A stretch of DNA of 18,792 nt from an uncultured Armatimonadota bacterium (lineage in GTDB: Bacteria; Armatimonadota; UBA5829; DTJY01). The DNA lies in the NCBI GenBank assembly GCA_937875395.1, contig CALNCU010000090.1, positions 1-18,792 on the forward strand. Reading direction: 5' to 3'. Below are positions 1 through 7,204 of the stretch, piece after piece. The position numbers and the translations under genes are program-made. The stretch's first letter is position 1. Every line of letters begins with the position of its first letter. The notes under the pieces were generated by a model, which saw nothing but the letters and a program-made list of their open reading frames with translations, was not told the origin of the DNA and did no database searches.

Positions 1-2
1 TG

Positions 3-92
3 CTCTTTCCAATGGTGTTCTTTATATTCCCCGCCATATTTGTGGTTGTACTGGCGCCCGGCGCCCTGCAGATTATAAAATCAATGAAATAA
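3..92 (+). CDS. tadC: TadC-like type II secretion F domain protein, C-terminal fragment
   Basis: Only the last 29 codons are in the window, read in the frame that begins at base 3 and stops with TAA at 90-92. The peptide is almost wholly hydrophobic (LFPMVFFIFPAIFVVVLAPG), then has a short tail ending in IIKSMK. A last membrane segment with the pattern F-P-x-V-F-F-I-F-P-A followed by a P-G turn and a short basic tail is typical of the C terminus of TadC/TadB-type GspF proteins of Tad (Flp) pilus machines. Such proteins sit in the inner membrane and work with the TadA ATPase to assemble pilin. The rest of the gene and any tad operon lie to the left. The assignment rests on one transmembrane segment, so another polytopic membrane protein is possible. 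Confidence 0.6.
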   Translation, partial: LFPMVFFIFPAIFVVVLAPGALQIIKSMK

Positions 93-401
93 CCCTGCAC
101 TAAATCATGGCGAAATCTTTGGGCGAATACTGAAAGACTTATGTGGTAATCCAACAAACCAGGGCTCCGCGCCTGCCGTGATACCTTATGCAAAAGTTTG
201 AGCCCCGGAGGCGTCCAGCTTCGGCAGCGGCGCACTAAAGTGCTAGTACTCGATTAACCTAGATATTGTGTTAACAATCATGGCGGAAGGTGGCATCGGA
301 GAGAGGAGTGTATGCCTGAGTCCTGATTTATCAGGACGAGTTACGCACCGGAACGGAGATGACCCCACACACCACTGTAACAAATTTAACTTAACAAAAT
401 A
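93..401. other. Gene-free stretch between convergent genes, with possible RNA structure
   Basis: No reading frame here looks real. The sequence has several complementary stretches. GGGCTC (162-167) can pair with GAGCCC (200-205). GCGCCTGCCG (169-178) can pair with CGGCA-gc-GGCGC (222-233). These two helices cross, as in an H-type pseudoknot. GGCAT/ATGCC enclose a purine-rich loop near 282-306, and GTCCTGA-TTTA-TCAGGAC at about 310-327 is a perfect 7-bp hairpin. None is followed by a T-run, so I see no classical terminator for either flanking gene. I do not recognise a known riboswitch or ribozyme core. The strand cannot be decided from sequence alone. Confidence 0.4.
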
Positions 402-2453
402 CTAGCGCCAATCCCGCAGATTCAGCCTTCTTAAAAGCTGCGCATTTGCGGCAACAATAATGGTGCTAACAGACATAAAGAGCGCGCCCACCGCAGGCGG
501 CAGCACTATCCCATACTTATAAAGAACCCCCGCAGCAAGAGGTATGGCTACAATATTGTACCCGGTTGCCCAGATAAGGTTCTCTATCATCTTCTTATAA
601 GCCGCGCGAGATAGGCGTATTACGCGAACCACATCCCGCGGATCGCTTTTAACAAGAATAATCCCGCCCGCCTCTATAGCCACATCCGTCCCGGCGCCAA
701 TTGCAATCCCCACATCGGCAGATGCAAGCGCAGGAGCATCGTTCACACCGTCCCCTACCATAGCCACACGCCCGCCGCGACGGCGTATCTCCGCTACCTT
801 TCTGGCCTTATCGCCCGGAAGCACGCCGGAGTAATACTCCCTTATCCCAAGATCTGCGGCAACAGACCTTGCCACATCTTCATTATCGCCGGTTATCATA
901 ACAACACGTATGCCCATTGCAACAAGAGCATCCACGGCGGCGTAAGATTCCGGCCGCACAAGGTCTGCAAGCGCAACCGCTGTCATTATTTTATTATCTA
1001 TAACTACGTAAACTATAGTCTGACCATCGGCCTGTGCCTGCTCAACATGATGTTTTATCTCCCTGGGAATATCCAAATCCAGCCAATCCAGAAGCTTATG
1101 CCCGCCTACCTGAACAAGCTGACCGTGAATGCGTCCTTCTGCACCAATCCCCGGAAGCGCCTTAAAATCTGATACATCGTAGAGGTTATAGTGCCTGTCA
1201 TGCGCCAGCTTTACTATAGTTCTGGCAAGCGGATGCTCGGAATTCTCTTCAACCGAAGCGGCAAGCGCAAGGGCCCTGGCCTCATGGGTATCGGAGACCG
1301 GGTACGATGCCACCACCCCATGCCGCCCTTCGGTCAGCGTGCCGGTTTTATCAAAGATAACTACATCAAGACCCCGGGCCGTCTCAAGCGCCATGCGATC
1401 CCTTACAAGGAGCCCGTTTCTTGCGGCAATCATGGTGGATATGGCAATAACAAGCGGAATGGCAAGCCCCAGCGCGTGCGGGCAGGCAATAACCAGAACA
1501 GAGACAGTTCTATCCAGCGCAAAGTAATGAGGCATGGGGCTGGTATACCAGTATGCAAAGGTAATCCCCCCGGCTACTATAGCCGTTAACGTAAGCCAGT
1601 AGGCGGCCCTGTCTGCAAGGTTCTGAGCCATAGACCGGGACTCCTGGGCCTGAGACACAAGCGCCATAATACCGGCAAGAGCCGTCTCTTTCCCCACCTT
1701 GGTCACCAGTATGCGAAGCGCACCTTCGCCGTTCACCGTTCCGGCCACTACTGCTGATCCCGGGCTCTTGAACACCGGCCTGGACTCCCCCGTAAGCATG
1801 GATTCATCAACAGAAGATTCGCCGCGCCTCACCGTGCCGTCCGCAGGTACGCGGGCGCCCGGACGAACCAGAACCACATCATCCTTCATAAGCCTTGATA
1901 CCGGAACCGTCTCCAGGCCGAACCCTGTTATGCGTTCTGCCTCATCCGGCATAAGTTTTGCCAACTCCTGAAGCGCGTCCCTGGCATGCCCAATGGCTCG
2001 CATCTCCATCCAGTGCCCCAGGAGCATAACTGTAATAAGTGTTGAGAGTTCCCAATAGAGCACCTGGCCTTCAAGACCAAGAGTCACCGCCAGGCTGTAG
2101 AAAAATGCAACAAAAATGGCAAGAGAGACAAGAGTCATCATCCCGGGAAGATGCGCCCTCAACTCCCCCGCCGCACCCCGGATGAAGAATACTCCGCCGT
2201 AAAAAAAGATAAACGTACCCAGGAGGAAAGGAAGGTACTCTGAGCCGGGAAATGCCGGCGGCGAAAACCCAAGAAGCTGCTGCACACCCTCTGAGTAGAT
2301 AACAACGGGGATTGTAAGTAGAAGCACTACCCAGAACTTTCGGCGAAGGATGTTTATATCGTGGCCTGTATGTGCACCTCCGGCACGAAGTTCAGGACCG
2401 CCGGATGTTACGTATCCGCCCTGCATCGAACTATGATGCGCTATTTCATGCAT
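402..2453 (-). CDS. copB: CPH-type copper/silver-translocating P1B ATPase (CopB-like)
   Basis: This inner-membrane pump uses ATP to export copper or silver ions from the cytoplasm. The 683-aa protein carries the P-type ATPase set: an actuator TGES loop, the metal-site motif CPH (C324-P325-H326), the phosphorylated aspartate D368 in DKTGTLTEG, and GDGVNDAPAL in the hinge. The last membrane pair carries YN and MSxST, as in the CPH (P1B-3) group, and distinguishes it from CPC-type CopA. The N terminus has no CxxC heavy-metal domain. It has a short His-bearing tail (HEIAHH) instead, again as in CopB. The ATG at 2453 has GCGGAG about 7 nt upstream. The gene stands alone, with no chaperone or CueR/CsoR-like regulator in the window. 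Exact ion (Cu+, Cu2+ or Ag+) cannot be told from sequence. Confidence 0.9.
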   Translation of the reverse strand: MHEIAHHSSMQGGYVTSGGPELRAGGAHTGHDINILRRKFWVVLLLTIPVVIYSEGVQQLLGFSPPAFPGSEYLPFLLGTFIFFYGGVFFIRGAAGELRAHLPGMMTLVSLAIFVAFFYSLAVTLGLEGQVLYWELSTLITVMLLGHWMEMRAIGHARDALQELAKLMPDEAERITGFGLETVPVSRLMKDDVVLVRPGARVPADGTVRRGESSVDESMLTGESRPVFKSPGSAVVAGTVNGEGALRILVTKVGKETALAGIMALVSQAQESRSMAQNLADRAAYWLTLTAIVAGGITFAYWYTSPMPHYFALDRTVSVLVIACPHALGLAIPLVIAISTMIAARNGLLVRDRMALETARGLDVVIFDKTGTLTEGRHGVVASYPVSDTHEARALALAASVEENSEHPLARTIVKLAHDRHYNLYDVSDFKALPGIGAEGRIHGQLVQVGGHKLLDWLDLDIPREIKHHVEQAQADGQTIVYVVIDNKIMTAVALADLVRPESYAAVDALVAMGIRVVMITGDNEDVARSVAADLGIREYYSGVLPGDKARKVAEIRRRGGRVAMVGDGVNDAPALASADVGIAIGAGTDVAIEAGGIILVKSDPRDVVRVIRLSRAAYKKMIENLIWATGYNIVAIPLAAGVLYKYGIVLPPAVGALFMSVSTIIVAANAQLLRRLNLRDWR

Positions 2454-2688
2454 TTTGTTACTCCGCTCTTGACTGTCTGTTTAAATAGATCGACGGATCA
2501 GCCAATCACACTTAATATGATGACTTTTACGCAGGAATAGTTCCATAAAGACGTATAAAAGCTCTACAATAATCTACCCGGAACCATATATCTCAAAAAC
2601 CGCATATTATGATTGGATAAACCCATGACGGCTGAAGTTTGAAAACCACTAAGAATTCGGCCCGATGCTCCCCCGCCGCATAAAATAA

Positions 2689-2717
2689 TTGAAAAATTCT
2701 CTATAATGTGGTAACAT
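2689..2717 (+). promoter_or_regulatory. Extended -10 promoter for the 6S RNA
   Basis: TTGAAA (2689-2694) and TAACAT (2712-2717) are separated by exactly 17 bp, and TG at 2709-2710 gives an extended -10. Transcription would start near 2724, just upstream of the predicted closing stem of the 6S RNA. A second TATAAT lies at 2702-2707 but has no -35 at a usable distance. The 247-bp stretch from 2454 to this promoter also has to hold the divergent copB promoter, for which I see only weak candidates. Confidence 0.55.
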
Positions 2718-2723
2718 ATGGGT

Positions 2724-2945
2724 GTCAAGTACAGAATTTCACAGAACCCTACTGTGTGCGTGGATTATTCTGCCGAGGAGGTTTTGAGCCTACACTCAAA
2801 ACACCCAGGGAACCGGATTCGCGGCAGCCTAGTGGCAGCCCGGGGAAACCCGGGAATCGCAAAGCGCGCGTGAAGGTACCCGCCCGTATTCTACGGGTTC
2901 AAAAACCTGGTAGGCGCACGGCATAGTGGGGTTCTTTCTTGCTTG
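2724..2945 (+). ncRNA. ssrS: 6S RNA (regulator of RNA polymerase)
   Basis: 6S RNA mimics an open promoter and sequesters housekeeping RNA polymerase holoenzyme in slow growth. The ends pair strongly: AGAACCC (2743-2749) with GGGTTCT (2929-2935), continuing inward through TGCGTG with CGCACG. This gives the long closing helix, with an open middle that contains GGTTTTGAGCC facing GGTTCAAAAACC. The apical part has GC-rich hairpins (CCCGGG-gaaa-CCCGGG). The 3' segment GCGCACGGCATAGTGGGGTT resembles the E. coli 3' segment around GCGGCGGCATCTCGGAGATT. The size (about 200 nt) and the position directly upstream of rarA are usual for 6S RNA in Firmicutes and other phyla. Ends are approximate. A different structured leader of rarA is the alternative. 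Confidence 0.72.
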
Positions 2946-2971
2946 GTAGTTGCTCTCTAAGGTAGCATACA

Positions 2972-4351
2972 ATGCGGCAGCCTAAGAACAATACAGAACC
3001 CCGGGATTTGTTTGACCACCCAGAATCACATCCAGCTCAATCTGCGGATGAAATGCCGCTTGCCGCCCGAATGCGCCCGCGCACCCTTTCAGATTTTGTA
3101 GGCCAGGAACATATAGTAGGCGTGGGGAAACTTCTGCGCCGCGCCATAGAGACAGATGAACTCCGCTCCGCCATATTCTGGGGCCCGCCCGGATGCGGCA
3201 AGAGCAGCCTTGCATCAATCATCGCCAAAACATCCAGATACCATTTTGAAAACTTCAGCGCAGTTATCTCCGGCGTACCGGAAATTCGCAAAGTTATTGA
3301 ACGCGCAAAAGAGCGGAAGAAGTTCTACGGCCAGCAGACCATCCTATTTGTAGATGAGATCCACCGGTTCAACAAGGCGCAGCAAGATGCCTTTCTGCCA
3401 CACGTTGAGGACGGCTCGGTTATACTTATAGGGGCAACCACAGAGAATCCCTACTTTGAGGTAAACTCCCCTCTTATCTCCCGCTCGCGCATATTCAAGT
3501 TTGAGCACCTTACAGACGAACAGATAGGTATAATCCTTCAGACCGCCCTTAAAGATACGGAACGCGGGCTGGGCAACTGGAGAATCTGCATAGAAGAAGA
3601 CGCCCTTGCCCACCTGGTAGACACGGGAAACGGCGATGCGCGCACTGCATTAAACGCCCTGGAACTGGCCGCCCTTACAACGCCACCCGGCAAAGATGGA
3701 GAGCGGCATATCACTCTCCAAGTGGCGGAAGAGGCCGTGCAGCAAAGATCGCTCAACTACGAAAAAGACGGAGACAACCACTACGATGTAATCTCCGCCT
3801 TCATAAAATCCATGCGCGGCTCAGACCCGGATGCCGCACTCTACTGGCTTGCACGCATGATCCACGCCGGAGAGAACCCACGCTTTATAGCCCGCCGGAT
3901 AGTAATCCAGGCGGCGGAAGATGTGGGCAACGCAGACCCGCTGGCCCTTGTAGTGGCAACCTCCGCTGCACATGCAGTGGAATACGTAGGCATGCCGGAG
4001 GCGCGCATCCCGCTTGCACAGGCAGCGATCTACCTTGCCTGCGCGCCAAAGAGCAACGCATCCTACATGGGAATCAACCGCGCCATGCAGGACGTAGCTG
4101 AAAAGCGTGCCGAACCCGTACCCGTCCACCTGCGGGATACCAGCTACAGGGGCGCAAAAAAACTGGGCCACGGCAAAGGGTATAAATACCCTCACGATCA
4201 CCCCGGCGGCTGGGTGGAGCAGGACTATCTGCCGGAAGGGATTAAATCACAAACCTACTATCAGCCCACACAAAACGGCAGGGAAGCGGGAATAAAAGAC
4301 CGTCTGGAAAGACTTAAGGCCTTAAAAACAAAACCCGGCAAAAACTCCTGA
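2972..4351 (+). CDS. rarA: Replication-associated recombination protein A (RarA/MgsA), AAA+ ATPase
   Basis: RarA is a cytoplasmic, clamp-loader-like AAA+ ATPase that acts at stalled replication forks and single-strand gaps, interacting with SSB. The 459-aa length is normal. The N-terminal ATPase shows Walker A GPPGCGKSS (G71-S79), Walker B FVDEIHRF with D128-E129, sensor-1 GATTEN, and the arginine-finger region ISRSRIF. The C-terminal half has the helical tetramerisation region with SMRGSDPDAALYWLARM and the family-typical DTSYRGAKKLGHGKGYKYPHD-type stretch. The ATG at 2972 has AAGGT at 2959-2963, 8 nt upstream. The gene sits just after the 6S RNA and may be read from its promoter as well as its own. 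A terminator follows at 4366. Confidence 0.97.
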   Translation: MRQPKNNTEPRDLFDHPESHPAQSADEMPLAARMRPRTLSDFVGQEHIVGVGKLLRRAIETDELRSAIFWGPPGCGKSSLASIIAKTSRYHFENFSAVISGVPEIRKVIERAKERKKFYGQQTILFVDEIHRFNKAQQDAFLPHVEDGSVILIGATTENPYFEVNSPLISRSRIFKFEHLTDEQIGIILQTALKDTERGLGNWRICIEEDALAHLVDTGNGDARTALNALELAALTTPPGKDGERHITLQVAEEAVQQRSLNYEKDGDNHYDVISAFIKSMRGSDPDAALYWLARMIHAGENPRFIARRIVIQAAEDVGNADPLALVVATSAAHAVEYVGMPEARIPLAQAAIYLACAPKSNASYMGINRAMQDVAEKRAEPVPVHLRDTSYRGAKKLGHGKGYKYPHDHPGGWVEQDYLPEGIKSQTYYQPTQNGREAGIKDRLERLKALKTKPGKNS

Positions 4352-4365
4352 AGCAGCGTTCATCC

Positions 4366-4388
4366 AAGGCCGGCTAGACCGGCTTTTT
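4366..4388 (+). terminator. Intrinsic terminator after rarA
   Basis: AAGGCCGG, loop ctaga, CCGGCTTT forms an 8-bp GC-rich hairpin (one G-U pair) running into a T-run at 4384-4388. It lies 15 nt after the rarA stop. It also argues against the far-upstream TTG start for mnmA at 4387, which would fall inside the T-run. Confidence 0.85.
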
Positions 4389-4422
4389 GTTTACTAAATT
4401 CCCAATGCAAAGAGATAAAATT

Positions 4423-5538
4423 ATGGCAGGAATCAATCATCCAAAGCAGAAAGTAGTAGTTGCCATGAGCGGAGGCGTAGACAGCTCCGTAGCCGCCGCA
4501 ATCCTGGTAGAAGAAGGATACCAGGTTATAGGCGTCACCATGCAGATATGGCCGCAGGAAAGCGGCATAGAAGATGCGGCCGCACGCACCTGTTGCTCTC
4601 TTGCGGCCATCAACGATGCGCGGCGGGTGGCATACAAACTAGGCATACCGCATTATGTAATGAACTTCCGTGAGGCCTTCCGGGAGACGGTCATTGATAA
4701 TTTTATAGAGGAATACCGCAAAGGCAGAACCCCAAACCCCTGCGTACGCTGCAACAGATTTATAAAGTTTGAGGCCCTGCTTGCCAAATCCCGGGCGCTG
4801 GGCGCAGAGTACATGGCAACAGGCCACTACGCCCGCATAGCTCCCTGTGAGGATGGCCGGTGGGTCCTAAAACGCGGGCTGGATACATCAAAAGATCAGT
4901 CATACGCACTATACACCTTAACACAGGAGCAGCTTGCCCACACGCTCCTGCCGCTGGGTGATATGGCAAAGGACGAAACCCGGCGGCTTGCGGCACACCT
5001 GGGCCTTGCCGTAGCCGCAAAACCGGATAGCCAGGAGATCTGTTTTGTAGAAAACCGCGACTACCCCGGATTCCTTAAACGGGAAGTGCCGGAAGTAGCA
5101 AAACCGGGGCCCATACTAGATACATCCGGCAGGGTTATAGGGGAACACAAGGGAATAGCCTTCTACACCATAGGGCAGAGACGCCGGCTTGGCATAGCAG
5201 CAAAAGAGCCGCTCTATGTAGTAAATATAGATGCAAAAAAGAATGCCATTGTGGCAGGAAGCAACAAAGACCTGTACGCCAGCAAACTTTTGGCATCAGA
5301 CCTGAATTTCATCTCAATGAATCCGCCAAAAGATAAGATTGCCGTAACAGCCAAAGTCCGTTATAATATGAAAGATTCTCCGGCCTTCCTTTCCTGCACC
5401 TCAGACAAACAAGCTCTTGTGTATTTCACAGAGCCGCAAAGGGCAATCACGCCCGGCCAGGCGGTTGTCTTTTACAGGGGAGAAGAAGTACTTGGCGGGG
5501 GAACCATAGATACGGTATGCAAAGAGCAGCCGGAATAA
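4423..5538 (+). CDS. mnmA: tRNA-specific 2-thiouridylase MnmA
   Basis: MnmA adds sulfur to C2 of the wobble uridine (U34) of tRNA Glu, Gln and Lys, using ATP and a persulfide relayed from IscS. The N-terminal PP-loop is SGGVDSS (from S16). The catalytic cysteines are C107 in NPCVRCN and C207 in SQEICFV, the usual pair about 100 residues apart. The C-terminal half carries the tRNA-binding stretch YTIGQRRRLG and a beta-barrel end. I chose ATG 4423 (MAGINHPKQK), giving 371 aa, because family members begin a few residues before the VVVAMSGGVDSS strand. The in-frame ATG at 4405 and TTG at 4387 are less likely, the latter lying in the rarA terminator. An inverted repeat CCCGG/CCGGG spans 5539-5570 after the stop. 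Confidence 0.96.
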   Translation: MAGINHPKQKVVVAMSGGVDSSVAAAILVEEGYQVIGVTMQIWPQESGIEDAAARTCCSLAAINDARRVAYKLGIPHYVMNFREAFRETVIDNFIEEYRKGRTPNPCVRCNRFIKFEALLAKSRALGAEYMATGHYARIAPCEDGRWVLKRGLDTSKDQSYALYTLTQEQLAHTLLPLGDMAKDETRRLAAHLGLAVAAKPDSQEICFVENRDYPGFLKREVPEVAKPGPILDTSGRVIGEHKGIAFYTIGQRRRLGIAAKEPLYVVNIDAKKNAIVAGSNKDLYASKLLASDLNFISMNPPKDKIAVTAKVRYNMKDSPAFLSCTSDKQALVYFTEPQRAITPGQAVVFYRGEEVLGGGTIDTVCKEQPE

Positions 5539-5579
5539 CCCGGCCGGCCATTTGCATCCGTTAGACCGGGGGTAGTTTC

Positions 5580-5999
5580 ATGCTGGCATTCCTAGAATTT
5601 GTAGCGGCTGTGGTTATAGCCGTGCTGGGGGTTTCTTTTGTAGTGCTTGTGCGGGGGGTGCTCCGCGAACTGCGAAAGATAGGGCAGACAAGCGAAGACG
5701 TCTCACACTTCCTGGAATCAACCCAGGGAGATATTACCGGCGCCATGCAGGACCTTAGAACCACCATGGGCAACCTTGATGAACTTGTTACATCGGCAAA
5801 ACAGACCGTGGACCATGTAGAGAGCGTGGCCTCTCATGCCGAACGCCTGGTGGAAGGGGCCTATATGGCTTCATCAGTAGTAAAAACGGTTAAATCATCT
5901 ACCGCAACTCTGCTCAGTGTTTATGAGGGAGTCAAGCAGGGAATAAAGACCTTGCGTGGCTCACAGGAATCCACAGAAAGGGGTATAGATAATGAGTAA
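5580..5999 (+). CDS. DUF948-domain (YtxG-like) membrane-anchored protein
   Basis: This 139-aa protein has one N-terminal membrane segment (about residues 2-25) followed by a long amphipathic, probably coiled-coil, helix rich in T, S, E and V with repeated DL..TM..L..LV patterns. This is the shape of DUF948 proteins such as Bacillus YtxG, a general stress protein of unknown mechanism. A GGGGGTAG ribosome-binding site lies just before ATG 5580. Its 3' end overlaps the next gene by 8 bp, so the two are translationally coupled. In B. subtilis, ytxG and ytxH are neighbours in a SigB-controlled operon, and here an rsbV-rsbW-sigB module follows directly. That makes a stress or envelope role likely by inference. 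Confidence 0.8.
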   Translation: MLAFLEFVAAVVIAVLGVSFVVLVRGVLRELRKIGQTSEDVSHFLESTQGDITGAMQDLRTTMGNLDELVTSAKQTVDHVESVASHAERLVEGAYMASSVVKTVKSSTATLLSVYEGVKQGIKTLRGSQESTERGIDNE

Positions 6000-6327
6000 T
6001 AATGAAGACAGAAACATCCTGTTGAGCGTACTCGCCGGAATAGGCCTTGGAGCCATAATAGGTGCGGCATCCGGCCTGCTCTTTGCGCCAAAGCCCGGTG
6101 CAGAAACAAGAGAAGACATAAAAAAAGCTGCCGAAGACCTTAAGGTAAAAGCAGATGAGGTTATAGGAGAGCTCAGCACATCCGTGGACGAACTTGTTTC
6201 AAAAAGCAAAGATATCATTGAAACCACAAAAACCAAGGTGCAAAGCGCAATAGAAACCGGCAAAGCTGCAATAGCAGAGAAAAAAGAAGAGCTGGAAGAA
6301 GCAAAAGAGATAGAAACAACCTCTTAG
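5992..6327 (+). CDS. YtxH-domain protein
   Basis: This 111-aa protein has a glycine-rich N-terminal membrane segment, LAGIGLGAIIGAASGLLFAP, ending in the K-P-G-x-E-T-R-E-D turn that typifies the YtxH domain. A highly charged Lys/Glu-rich helix follows to the C terminus, probably a coiled coil. ATG 5992 lies inside the end of the DUF948 gene (8-bp overlap). YtxH proteins are small general-stress or gas-vesicle-like membrane proteins with no established biochemical activity. Pairing with a DUF948 gene is the classical arrangement. A long hairpin follows at 6339-6383. Confidence 0.85.
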   Translation: MSNNEDRNILLSVLAGIGLGAIIGAASGLLFAPKPGAETREDIKKAAEDLKVKADEVIGELSTSVDELVSKSKDIIETTKTKVQSAIETGKAAIAEKKEELEEAKEIETTS

Positions 6328-6338
6328 CAAAAGAAATT

Positions 6339-6383
6339 ATGGCCGGGTGGTGCGGGCCAAACAAACGCCCAGCACCCGGCCAT
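6339..6383 (+). terminator. Long hairpin between the ytxGH-like genes and rsbV, no T-run
   Basis: ATGGCCGGGTG pairs perfectly with CACCCGGCCAT, and the stem continues through TGC..GGGC with GCCC..AGCA around a caaacaaac loop. It is very stable but is followed by TTAATCTA rather than a T-run. It may be a weak terminator, or an RNA-processing or stability element that separates expression of ytxGH from rsbVW-sigB. Confidence 0.6.
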
Positions 6384-6413
6384 TAATCTATCCGGAAAGG
6401 TGGCATAAACAGC

Positions 6414-6773
6414 ATGAATCTGAAGATGAACACCCGGTCAATTGACGATCGTGCCTCACTCATAGACCTTGAGGGAGAGATAGACGTATATACCGCCCCC
6501 AACTTAAAGCAGCAGATCATAACCCTTCTAGACAGCGGCGTCCGCCACATTCTTATAGACCTAACAAACGTGGAATACCTGGATAGTACCGCCCTGGGCG
6601 TACTTATAGGCGGGCTTAAAAGACTGCGCGAGCGCGACGGCTCCCTAGACCTGATCTGTCCCAACCCGCGCATAAAACGGGTCTTTGAAATCACCGGTCT
6701 TGATAAAATTTTTGATATGTACACAACTGAAGAGGAAGCATTAGATAAGATGCGTGCCAAGGAGGGTAAATAG
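6414..6773 (+). CDS. rsbV: Anti-sigma factor antagonist, STAS domain (RsbV/SpoIIAA-like)
   Basis: This cytoplasmic protein binds the anti-sigma factor when unphosphorylated and so frees the sigma factor. The 119-aa protein is one STAS domain: the LEGEIDVYTAPNLKQQI strand-helix, then LIDLTNVEYLDSTALGVL with the phospho-acceptor serine S58 in the usual D-S-x-x-L-G-V-L setting, then a C-terminal helix region (ITGLDKIFDMYTTEEEAL). GGAAAGGTGG at 6394-6403 lies 10 nt before ATG 6414; an in-frame ATG at 6426 is a possible alternative. It is the first gene of rsbV-rsbW-sigB. No PP2C phosphatase (RsbU, RsbP or SpoIIE type) lies in the window, so the input that would dephosphorylate it must be elsewhere. 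Confidence 0.92.
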   Translation: MNLKMNTRSIDDRASLIDLEGEIDVYTAPNLKQQIITLLDSGVRHILIDLTNVEYLDSTALGVLIGGLKRLRERDGSLDLICPNPRIKRVFEITGLDKIFDMYTTEEEALDKMRAKEGK

Positions 6774-7199
6774 GTGGCAGTTGAAACAACTCCGGCTGTC
6801 GTCGAACTCTCAATACCGTGCAGGCCGGAATTTGTAAGCGTCGCAAGGCTTGCCATGCTGGGTGTAGCCAGCCGCATGCAGTTTACCTACGATGAGGTAG
6901 AAGATATACGCCTGGCCGTGGGTGAAGCATGCACCACAGCGGTAGGCCGGGCAATGAACGCAAACAAGACAAACGCTCAAATTACAATAAGAAGCGAAAT
7001 CCTGGAGAACAAGCTGACCATAGAGGTGGAAGATAAAGTGGGGCGCATGCCGGAAGTTACGGCAGCCGCGGCTCCGCCGGAAAGCCTTAATGAAGAAAAC
7101 CTTGGAGCGCTTCTTATGGAGCTTCTTGTAGACGAGTTTACGGTGGAGCCGACCGCAGAGGGCGGCACCCGGGTTAGAATGGTGAAATACGCAGGGTAG
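6774..7199 (+). CDS. rsbW: RsbW/SpoIIAB-like anti-sigma factor with a degenerate ATP site
   Basis: RsbW-type proteins bind the cognate sigma factor and, as serine kinases, phosphorylate RsbV. The 141-aa protein starts with GTG immediately after the rsbV stop, with AAGGAGG (6759-6765) 8 nt upstream. The fold is recognisable from IRLAVGEACTTAV (N-box region, residues 45-57) and from the C-terminal LVDEFTVEP...GTRVRMVKY. Key residues differ from the family. The N-box Asn of EACTNAV, which helps hold Mg-ATP, is T55. The DxGxG box is reduced to D87-K-V-G. The GLGL box reads NLGALL. Sigma binding may be kept while kinase activity is weak or lost. It could also be a related non-kinase HATPase-fold protein. 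Confidence 0.8.
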   Translation: MAVETTPAVVELSIPCRPEFVSVARLAMLGVASRMQFTYDEVEDIRLAVGEACTTAVGRAMNANKTNAQITIRSEILENKLTIEVEDKVGRMPEVTAAAAPPESLNEENLGALLMELLVDEFTVEPTAEGGTRVRMVKYAG

Positions 7200-7204
7200 G
7201 TATT

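Noticed and set aside
2708..2926. 72-codon plus-strand open frame before rarA
   Set aside because: It lies wholly inside the 6S RNA, has no ribosome-binding site, and its peptide is basic and low in structure. The paired-end RNA structure explains the sequence better.
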